In this document: positions 53,885 to 61,101 of the stretch, piece by piece
How the letters are laid out: every line of letters starts with the position of its first letter
Position numbering within the stretch: the stretch's first letter is position 1
NCBI GenBank assembly: GCA_965215755.1
Contig: OZ244119.1
Coordinates: 992,001-1,056,000, forward strand
DNA from: Tectiglobus sp965215755
GTDB taxonomy: Bacteria; Pseudomonadota; Alphaproteobacteria; Rhizobiales; Hyphomicrobiaceae
DNA length: 64,000 nt
Direction of reading: 5' to 3'
The notes under the pieces: generated by a model
Told to the model about the DNA's origin: nothing
The model's input: the letters and a program-made list of their open reading frames with translations, nothing else
The model's database searches: none
Position numbers and translations under genes: made by a program

Positions 53885-54772
53885 CTATCTGTCCGGCTCG
53901 TCGTCCTTGTCCAGCGGGGCAATATGCAGCCGGTCGAGCGGGCTCATCACCGAGCGCAACGTGTTGGTTGCAACCTGCGTGTAGCGCGCCGTCGTGTCCA
54001 ACTTCGCATGGCCGAGCAGGACCTGGATTACGCGTACGTCGATGTCACTTTCAAGCAGGTGCGTCGCGAACGAGTGTCTGAGTGTGTGCGGCGTCACCCA
54101 CGTGCCGAGGCCGGCTGCTTCCGCTGCCATGTGGCAGACACGGTTGAGCTGCCGCACGGTGATGGGACGCAGCGGATCCTGGCCCGGGAACAGCCAGCCC
54201 TTGGAGCGGCACTGCAGCCACCATGAACGCAAGAGTTCGAGCAAGTGTGGGGAGAGCATTGCATGGCGGTCCTTGCGCCCCTTGCCCATCTCGACGCGGA
54301 TCAACATGCGCTTGGAATCAATATCGCTGACGCGCAGCATGACGACCTCTCCGCCCCTGAGGCCCGCTCCGTAGGCGATGCTCAACGCCGCCTTGTACTT
54401 GAGGCCGGGTCCCGGAGCGGCGTCGAGCAGGCGGGCGACATCCTCGGGCGGCAGCACCCGCGGCAGCTTCCTCGGATAGTTCGTACGCGCCAGTTGATGG
54501 GCGAGATCGGCCCGCCCGAGCGTGACGGTTAGAAAGAAGCGTAGCGCGGAGGCCTGCGTGTTCATCTTCGGCGGTTGCGCACCCCCGGAAATCTGGGCCG
54601 CCTGGAAACGCCTGAGATCATCGCTGGTAACTGTGTCCGGCGATCGACCGATAAAATCAGCCAATGCCTCGACATGGCGGATATAGTCGTGCTTGGTCTT
54701 GTCGACGAAGTTGCGGTTCGTCATGTCCTGCAGCATACGCCGGCGCAGATCGGTAATCGGCTTGTCGGTCAT
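53885..54772 (-). CDS. Tyrosine recombinase companion of the IS91-type element
   Basis: A 295-residue XerC/D-like phage integrase family protein. Catalytic residues are complete: Arg in YGAGLRGGEV, the HTLRHSFATHLL box (His and Arg), His in LLGHAKLDTT and Tyr in ARYTQVAT. ATG 54772 follows AGGAG at seven bases; an earlier start at 54820 would add 16 residues. Unlike the island integrase at 40-41.7 kb its active site is standard. It accompanies the IS91-type transposase and is unlikely to belong to the island itself. Confidence 0.9.
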   Translation of the reverse strand: MTDKPITDLRRRMLQDMTNRNFVDKTKHDYIRHVEALADFIGRSPDTVTSDDLRRFQAAQISGGAQPPKMNTQASALRFFLTVTLGRADLAHQLARTNYPRKLPRVLPPEDVARLLDAAPGPGLKYKAALSIAYGAGLRGGEVVMLRVSDIDSKRMLIRVEMGKGRKDRHAMLSPHLLELLRSWWLQCRSKGWLFPGQDPLRPITVRQLNRVCHMAAEAAGLGTWVTPHTLRHSFATHLLESDIDVRVIQVLLGHAKLDTTARYTQVATNTLRSVMSPLDRLHIAPLDKDDEPDR

Positions 54773-55089
54773 CGGGGGCTCCTGTCTTGAGGTTGGAGTT
54801 GGGAACCCCTCAATCCTCAAGACGGCCTCCTCCGACCGTTACCGCTTGTTCCTCAGTTGGTTACTCCGACACTCGCCCCACCGCATGGTCCGCGCGCAGC
54901 GCACTCCCGCGTAAGCGGGTTCGTTCGCTGGCCCATCTGTTTCATAGGGAAATTGAGCACATCGCGTCCGCTATGAGGGTCGACTTCAGCCGTGGCGTTT
55001 AGTGAGGGGACAGTGGCGATCATGACCCTGGCTGTTACGAAACGCGCGAATGCTGATATGATTCTCGCATAGCTTTGCGGGGGCATGGC
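54773..55089. other. Non-coding junction between IS91-type and IS1182-family elements
   Basis: About 317 bases with no coding frame. It must contain the upstream end of the IS91-type element and the left end of the IS1182-family element, but I could not define inverted repeats. The two mobile elements lie back to back, so one may have inserted next to or into the other. Confidence 0.45.
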
Positions 55090-56619
55090 ATGAAGCGGTT
55101 CATCGAAGGACAGGCACGAGATCAGGCGACGTTCTTTCCTGAGTGCCTTGAGGATTGGATCGACGACAACAATCCCGTCCGCGTTGTCGAAGCCTATGTC
55201 GAGAGCCTTGATTTGCGCAGTCTTGGCTTCTGCGGTGTTGACCCTAAAAAGACTGGACGCCCCGCATATCACCCGTCCGTCCTGCTCAAGCTCTACATCT
55301 ACGGCTATCTCAATGCCGTGCAGTCGAGCCGCCGATTGGAACGTGAAGCAGGCCGCAATGTCGAGGTGATGTGGCTGCTTGGCCGCCTTGTTCCTGACCA
55401 CAAGACGATTGCCGAGTTCCGTCGCAACAACGGTCCCGCCATCCGTAAGGTCTGCGCGCAGTTTGTTGAGCTGTGTCGTCGGATCGGCTTGTTGAACGAG
55501 GCGAGCGTTGCCATTGACGGCTCAAAGTTCAAGGCGGTCAACAACCGCGACCGGAACTACACCACCAACAAGATGAAGCGTCGCCTGGCGCAAATCGATG
55601 AGAGTATCGGGCGCTATCTACACCAGCTTGAAAGCGCCGACCGCCAGGAACGATCCAAAGCGAGGGCGATGCGCATTAATCGTTTGCATGAGAAGATCGA
55701 TAAGCTGCACGAGGAGATGGACCGTCTGGCCGCAATCGACAAGAAGCGATTGGAACAATCTGGTGAGCAGATATCGCTAACCGATCCAGACGCACGATCA
55801 ATGGCAACGAGTGGTCGTGGCTCGGGTGTTGTCGGCTACAATGTTCAAGCCGCCGTCGACACCAAGCATCATCTGATCGTCACGCACGATGTTGTCCAGA
55901 GCGGCAATGATACCGGACAGCTGGCGGCCATGTCGAAGAAGACCAAACAAGTTCTCGGTGTCGAGAAGCTCGATGTCGTTGCCGACCGCGGATACTTCTC
56001 AAGTGAGGAGATACTCAAGTGCTCCAAGGCAGACATCATCGTTACATTGCCGAAGCCACAAACCTCGAACAACAAGCGCAAAGGCCTCTTTGTCAAAGCA
56101 GACTTCAGATACGTTCCTGACTATGACTTCTATATTTGTCCGGCGGGCGAGGCCTTGGTCTTCGTCTCGCATAAGCGCGATGTAGGGATGAACTTCCGAC
56201 GATACACGACCAAGCAATGCGCGGGCTGTAAACTCAAGACGCGGTGCACAGAAGCTGCGCAACGCGTCGTCTCGCGTTGGGAGCACGAAGACGTTTTGGA
56301 GGACGTCCAACGCCGCCTTGATGAAAATCCAAATTCCATGCGGGTGCGCCGCGAGACAGTCGAGCATCCGTTCGGGACGATAAAAGCCCGCATGGGAGCC
56401 ACCCACTTCCTGATGAAGCGCCTGCATAACGTGAAGACGGAAATGTCACTCGCCGTTCTGGCTTACAATCTCACCCGCGTGGTCAACATCATTGGTATCG
56501 GGCCGCTCATAGCCGCGCTCAAGGAGTTCTTGACGCTTATTCTGGCGACATTGTTGAATACATCGCTGCCAGTGCTTTCTGGACCGCCGCAAATCGATTG
56601 CCGGGCCGAAATCCGATAA
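55090..56619 (+). CDS. IS1182-family transposase
   Basis: A 509-residue DDE transposase of the IS1182 type. The N-terminal domain has YHPSVLLKLYIYGYLN and RRLEREAGRNVEVMWLLG; catalytic acids are expected in SVAIDGSKFKAVNN, DVVADRGYFSSEEI and RRETVEHPFGTIKARMG. A cysteine cluster (CAGCKLKTRC) precedes the last. ATG 55090 gives the family start KRFIEGQARDQ; the frame opens at 55075. It is uninterrupted. With the IS91-type element it separates YceI from the ferric-reductase-like gene. Confidence 0.93.
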   Translation: MKRFIEGQARDQATFFPECLEDWIDDNNPVRVVEAYVESLDLRSLGFCGVDPKKTGRPAYHPSVLLKLYIYGYLNAVQSSRRLEREAGRNVEVMWLLGRLVPDHKTIAEFRRNNGPAIRKVCAQFVELCRRIGLLNEASVAIDGSKFKAVNNRDRNYTTNKMKRRLAQIDESIGRYLHQLESADRQERSKARAMRINRLHEKIDKLHEEMDRLAAIDKKRLEQSGEQISLTDPDARSMATSGRGSGVVGYNVQAAVDTKHHLIVTHDVVQSGNDTGQLAAMSKKTKQVLGVEKLDVVADRGYFSSEEILKCSKADIIVTLPKPQTSNNKRKGLFVKADFRYVPDYDFYICPAGEALVFVSHKRDVGMNFRRYTTKQCAGCKLKTRCTEAAQRVVSRWEHEDVLEDVQRRLDENPNSMRVRRETVEHPFGTIKARMGATHFLMKRLHNVKTEMSLAVLAYNLTRVVNIIGIGPLIAALKEFLTLILATLLNTSLPVLSGPPQIDCRAEIR

Positions 56620-56847
56620 ACTCGCAGATGAGCAAGCCCAACCGCTCTCAACACATCATCAAATCAGGTTTTGACACGACCAAGACCCTCAACAGTTTTA
56701 AGACGATCTCGCGTTTATTAGCCCGAGGGGGGCGCACAGCACGTGGGTGCGGTGCCGCTAGCTAATATCTTCGCTAATAAGCGACGGAATCGGTAGCTGA
56801 CAGGCGTTCAAGATAAAGAGTGAGCATTTTGTGGACAGAGAACATCT

Positions 56848-57462
56848 ATGACCACCATCAAAAGAATTCTGAACCATCCCTACTTTTTCTGGGCAATTCT
56901 CAGTATTCCAGCGTGGCCGATGATTGGCGCGTTGATCAACGCTGATGACGCAAGGGTCTATCATAAGCTCCTGCATCCAACCGGCGAATTCGCAGCCCGG
57001 TTTATGATATTAGCGATGATGATCACGCCAATAGTGATGCTTCTGCCTACTTGGCGCGGACCTCGGTGGCTGATGCGGCGTCGCCGATATCTTGGCGTTG
57101 CAGCCTTCACATATGCAATGGTCCATACAGTATTCTATCTGATCGATACCGGCAGCATTGCGTTCAGCACGTCTGAGCTCACCAAGACCGCACTCTGGAC
57201 GGGATGGCTTGCGATGCTGATCTTCTTGCCACTTGGAGTTACGTCGACGGACGGGTGGGTCAGCAGGCTCGGCCCTCGCTGGAAAGTGCTACAGCAAACC
57301 GTATACGTGGCAGCGATTGCAACACTTCTGCATTGGGCATCGCTTCACAACTGGGGCGGCATCGTTCCAGCACTTGTACACTTTCTGCCTTTGGGTCTGC
57401 TCACTAGCTATCGGATTTATCGCAATTTTCAATCACGCGATCGGGATGCGGTCATAATCTAA
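56848..57462 (+). CDS. Ferric reductase-like transmembrane (MsrQ-like) protein
   Basis: A 204-residue multi-helix inner-membrane protein. Hydrophobic segments include FFWAILSIPAWPMIGAL, FMILAMMITPIVMLLP, FTYAMVHTVFYLI, TGWLAMLIFLPLGV and VAAIATLLHWASL; the spaced histidines (HPTGEFAARF, VHTVFY, LLHWASLH) are the haem b ligands expected in the ferric reductase-like/MsrQ family. It could pass electrons from the quinone pool to a periplasmic partner. Before the IS91 and IS1182 insertions it would have followed the YceI gene, making a redox set with cytochrome c'. Confidence 0.85.
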   Translation: MTTIKRILNHPYFFWAILSIPAWPMIGALINADDARVYHKLLHPTGEFAARFMILAMMITPIVMLLPTWRGPRWLMRRRRYLGVAAFTYAMVHTVFYLIDTGSIAFSTSELTKTALWTGWLAMLIFLPLGVTSTDGWVSRLGPRWKVLQQTVYVAAIATLLHWASLHNWGGIVPALVHFLPLGLLTSYRIYRNFQSRDRDAVII

Positions 57463-58017
57463 AATAGCAATTTTATTCAGTGGCTGAGCACACAGTTAGA
57501 TTGCTCTGTTTCTTGGACAGAACGCCCCGACACAGTACTCTAGAAACTTGCACAAATTTGCTGATAGTTGATGTAACCAGGGTCGCTCGCAGCGCACTTC
57601 ATCAAAGCCCTACTGATGCATATCGTGTCTGCTTAGTGGGTCAACTTCTGCGTGCGCCGGGAGACCGGCAAGGAGTAGGTGGTGCAAGTCCACTGCGATG
57701 AAGGATTAGCAAACCGCATCGGCCCCGAGTCATGCGCAGGCACTCGCGAGGGTGTCGGCGAAGCGTTGACAGGGGTATGCATAGGCCAGCCATCGAGCCG
57801 CGAAAGTGCCCTCTTTTCGGGTGCTGACGCCGTGCAGAAGGCGGAAGGCAACACGGGCGGGTGCGTTATGCAAGTGCCCGGACGACCCGGCGTGGTCGGA
57901 GACCCTGGCATGTGCAGAAGCTCCTTGAGCGGGAACCGGGAGATCTCGCGGTCGACCAACAGCAATCGTTTCGCGTGCTGCTCTGGTCCGTATCGGGAAG
58001 GTGAGAAGCCGTAGCCG

Positions 58018-59505
58018 ATGATGCACGATCGTGAGAAGTCTGACGCCGCCATAGTAGCTGTGAAGCCGACGAACAAAGCGGTAGCACGTCGTGCTGCTGC
58101 GGCGGAGTTGGTAGAGCCAAGGGTGGCGACCAAGAGGAACGCGGGAGAGCAAAGCATGCACCGGACTCAGGGCCGGGCTCGCGTGTCACAAGCGCTCCGC
58201 CGCGTACGGCAAGCCGCAAGGCTTAGGAAGAAGGAGAAGTTCACAGCCCTCTTCCACCATATCAATATCGATCTGCTCCGGGAGTCGTTCCTCGCGCTCA
58301 AGCGCAATGCGGCACCAGGCGTCGACGAGTTGACGTGGCAGACTTACGCGCAAGACCTTGAGCGGAATCTCACTGATCTTGTCATGAGGGTCCATGGGGG
58401 AGCCTATCGGGCACTGCCCTCGCGCCGGACATATATACCGAAGGCCGATGGTACTGAGCGCTCGCTGGCGGTGGCCGCACTTGAGGACAAGATCGTCCAA
58501 AAGGCGACCGTCGCGGTACTGAACTCCATCTACGAGGAAGAGTTCCTCGGGTTCAGTTACGGGTTCCGGCCAAAGCGCGGACAGCATGATTGTCTGGATG
58601 CGCTTGTGGTTGGCATCACAGATCGGCGCGTGAACTTCATTCTCGATGCAGATATCCGATCCTTCTTCGACGCGGTCAGCCAAGACTGGCTGGTCTGCTT
58701 TGTCGAACATAGGATTGGTGATCCGCGCATCATCCGCCTGATCCGAAAATGGCTAAAGGCGGGCATCCTTGAAGACGGGGTCGTCACGGCCAGTGCTAAG
58801 GGGACGGGGCAAGGCTCGGTGATCTCACCGCTGCTCGCGAACGTCTACCTCCACTACGTGATCGATTTGTGGGCCGAGCGCTGGCGACGGCGCGAAGCCA
58901 CGGGCGACATGATCATCGTGCGATACGCTGACGACATTGTCGTCGGTTTCGAGTATGAGGCAGACGCTCGGCGCTTCTGGGAGCAACTTGAGAAACGGTT
59001 ACAGGAGTTTGCGCTGTCGCTTCACCCCGACAAGACGCGCCTAATCGAGTTCGGCCGCCACGCGGCGGACCGGCGTGCTCGAAAAGGGCTCGGCAAGCCG
59101 GAAACTTTCAATTTCCTGGGCTTCACATTCATCTGTGGTCGATCGCGCAAGGGCAAGTTCCAAGTCAAGAGGAAATCCCGGCGTGACCGCATGCGATCGA
59201 AGCTCAAGGAAATCAAGGAAGAGTTGCGGCGGCATATGCATCAGTCCATACCCGAACAAGGGCAATGGCTGCGCCTGGTCGTCCAGGGTTACTTCGCGTA
59301 TCACGCCGTGCCGACCAATCTATCGGCGCTCGGTGCGTTCCGCCATCACGTCGCTCGTCACTGGTTGCGCACGCTGCGGCGGCGCAGTCAGAAGGACAAG
59401 TTTGCGTGGGAGCGGCTGGAGAAACTTGCTGATGACTGGCTCCCGAAACCGAAAATCCTTCACCCTTGGCCGAACGCGCGATTTGCCGTCAGACACTCAA
59501 GGTAG
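58018..59505 (+). CDS. ltrA: Group II intron reverse transcriptase/maturase
   Basis: A 495-residue intron-encoded protein. RT blocks: RRTYIPKADGTERSLAV, FGFRPKRG-type GFSYGFRPKRGQHDCLDAL, ILDADIRSFFDAV, GTGQGSVISPLLANVYLHYV, the catalytic IVRYADDIVVGF, and FLGFTFICGRSRKGKF; a maturase (X) domain follows and the protein ends HPWPNARFAVRHSR. No HNH endonuclease domain is present, so mobility would rely on nicked or single-stranded targets. ATG 58018 lies 366 bases into the intron and the stop directly abuts domain V. All motifs look intact. Confidence 0.94.
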   Translation: MMHDREKSDAAIVAVKPTNKAVARRAAAAELVEPRVATKRNAGEQSMHRTQGRARVSQALRRVRQAARLRKKEKFTALFHHINIDLLRESFLALKRNAAPGVDELTWQTYAQDLERNLTDLVMRVHGGAYRALPSRRTYIPKADGTERSLAVAALEDKIVQKATVAVLNSIYEEEFLGFSYGFRPKRGQHDCLDALVVGITDRRVNFILDADIRSFFDAVSQDWLVCFVEHRIGDPRIIRLIRKWLKAGILEDGVVTASAKGTGQGSVISPLLANVYLHYVIDLWAERWRRREATGDMIIVRYADDIVVGFEYEADARRFWEQLEKRLQEFALSLHPDKTRLIEFGRHAADRRARKGLGKPETFNFLGFTFICGRSRKGKFQVKRKSRRDRMRSKLKEIKEELRRHMHQSIPEQGQWLRLVVQGYFAYHAVPTNLSALGAFRHHVARHWLRTLRRRSQKDKFAWERLEKLADDWLPKPKILHPWPNARFAVRHSR

Positions 59506-59538
59506 GAGCCGTATGCGGGAATTCCGCTCGTACGGATC
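59506..59538 (+). ncRNA. Group II intron domain V
   Basis: Starting at GAGCCGTATGCGGG and ending CGTACGGATC, this 33-nt hairpin matches the catalytic domain V consensus with the AGC triad at the 5' side and the opposing CG bulge region. Domain VI follows about 10 bases on. Confidence 0.9.
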
Positions 59539-59858
59539 TGTGCGGGGGGCGGTTGGCAACAACCGTCCCTACCGCGAACGCTAAACTCAGTTTGCCGCCA
59601 ATGGTGAGTTTGACCCTAATCTATGGACCGGCTGCGGGACGCAAGTGAAAATCGTGCGTGGAGATCGGAAGTCGCTAATATCTATCCGGCCTGTTGATCG
59701 GCTCGCGGGCCGTGGCCTTGATGGGAATACGCACGCGCCATTGGTCTCATTAGCGGACAGACTGTTTTGCAGTCCTTCGGGTCATCTGACTTTGCGGGCG
59801 TTTCTTGATCCGTTCCATGCTTTCATTTCATTCGCGAACTCGATGGATGCTTGCCCAG

Positions 59859-60920
59859 TTAGACTGCAATCTCATCCGTTAACAACTCGAACCTGCCTCC
59901 GTTATGGAGAATACTCCAGGCAATGCGCGCGAGCTTGTTGGCAAGCGCTGCGGCAAGCTTATTCTTGTGCATGCGCCCTGATGCTCGCGTCAGCCAGGCA
60001 CCAAAACTGAACTTCGGCCAATTGTGGGGTCGCATCAGTAGGATTTGAGCCGACTGTACAAAGAGCGTGCGCAGATAGCGGTTGCCACGCTTCGAGATGC
60101 GCCCGAGGATGGTTTTGCCACCAGTGCTGTATTGTCGTGGCACCAATCCCAACCAAGCACCGAAGTCCCGGCCACGGTCGAAGGCTTCACCTGTGCCGAT
60201 TGCGGCAACCATGGCTGTCGAGATCATCGGGCCAACACCGGGGATCGTCATTAGGCGTCGGCAGTTGCGTTCGACCTGGCTGACTTTCTCAATCTCGTTG
60301 GTAAGGGCCTCAATCCGCTTGTCCAACCAGAGCCAGTCCTCATAGAGCCCCATAATAATGTCGGCCATGCGCGGAGAAATCTCTGCAGCTCGTTTTTCAA
60401 GAATGACGAGAAGTGAATTGCGTAACGAATGCGCTCCTGTTCGAACCGTTATCCCGAGTTCAATGAGAAAGGCGCGGATCTGATTGATAGTGGCTGTCCG
60501 ACGAGACACGAGACGTGCGCGCACGCGATGCATGGCTTGCAGGTCGAGCTGCTCTTGCGTCTTCTCTTTGACGACTTTCAGGTTCGGACGCAATGCAGCT
60601 TCGGCAATGCCTTCGGCATCATTGTAGTCGTTCTTTTGTCCTTTCAAGAAAGGCTTGGTGTATTTGGCTGCAATGATCTTTGGCTTGAAGCCGAGCCCAC
60701 GCAAAGTGCGGCTCACGAAATGAGCACTCAGGCAAGCTTCGAGGCCGACGATGCAACGCGGCAACTTCTCAAACGTCGCGACAAGAGACAGCCGCTTGAT
60801 CTTGCGCCGCAGAACAATCTTACCTTTCTTGTCGAACCCGACTAAGTGAAATGTATCCTTACCGATGTCGACACCGATGACCGACAGTTCTGTAGGGATT
60901 TTGGATGAACTCGATGCCAT
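59859..60920 (-). CDS. IS110-family transposase (bridge-RNA recombinase type)
   Basis: A 353-residue DEDD/serine recombinase of the IS110 family. The RuvC-like N-terminal domain has VIGVDIGKDTFHLVGF, IVGLEAC and QKNDYNDAEGIAEAA; the C-terminal transposase_20 domain has LMTIPGVGPMISTAM and the block QYSTGGKTILGRISKRGNRYLR, with the probable nucleophilic Ser in its first part. The protein appears whole. Element ends could not be fixed. The 242-base non-coding gap at 59617-59858 and the hairpin-rich sequence upstream belong to it. Confidence 0.93.
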   Translation of the reverse strand: MASSSSKIPTELSVIGVDIGKDTFHLVGFDKKGKIVLRRKIKRLSLVATFEKLPRCIVGLEACLSAHFVSRTLRGLGFKPKIIAAKYTKPFLKGQKNDYNDAEGIAEAALRPNLKVVKEKTQEQLDLQAMHRVRARLVSRRTATINQIRAFLIELGITVRTGAHSLRNSLLVILEKRAAEISPRMADIIMGLYEDWLWLDKRIEALTNEIEKVSQVERNCRRLMTIPGVGPMISTAMVAAIGTGEAFDRGRDFGAWLGLVPRQYSTGGKTILGRISKRGNRYLRTLFVQSAQILLMRPHNWPKFSFGAWLTRASGRMHKNKLAAALANKLARIAWSILHNGGRFELLTDEIAV

Positions 60921-60925
60921 GGGAT

Positions 60926-60987
60926 GCTGCTCCTTGATTTTCAGGTGAGAGGCTTAGAGCCTAACCTGCTGGCTCTAGGGGAGCAGC
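60926..60987 (-). ncRNA. Candidate bridge RNA (seekRNA) hairpin of the IS110-family element
   Basis: Just upstream of the transposase start, an outer stem (GCTGCTCC at 60926-60933 with GGAGCAGC at 60980-60987) encloses an inner 7-bp stem (TAGAGCC at 60955-60961 with GGCTCTA at 60971-60977). Nested hairpins with internal loops upstream of the recombinase gene are the layout of IS110-group bridge RNAs. Expression, full extent and guide loops are not shown by the sequence alone. Confidence 0.45.
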
Positions 60988-61101
60988 CGGTCCATCCCAT
61001 TAGCGCGCATTCAGCGGAGGTTAGCCTTTCATGAGTGGATGTACTCTGCCATTAAAAACACGCTCCTTGTCAGAAAGGCGCTGTCACGCTAGCAGTTGCA
61101 A

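Larger units (their letters stand above)
57652..59579 (+). mobile_element. Group II intron, apparently complete
   Basis: The 5' end is the canonical GTGCGCC at 57652; GGTGCAAGTCC at about 57680 belongs to domain I. The maturase lies within, and domains V and VI follow its stop. The 3' end is set near 59579 by the domain VI hairpin (CGGTTG/CAACCG, branch A near 59571) and an AC ending. Flanking exons (GGGTCAACTTCTGC before, GCTAAACTCAG...TTGACCC after) rejoin into an element similar to the repeat at 45030-45081. About 1.93 kb. Confidence 0.88.

Noticed and set aside
53417..54226. A 269-codon plus-strand frame across the IS91 and recombinase genes
   Set aside because: It is antisense to two proteins with clear catalytic motifs and has no recognisable domain of its own.
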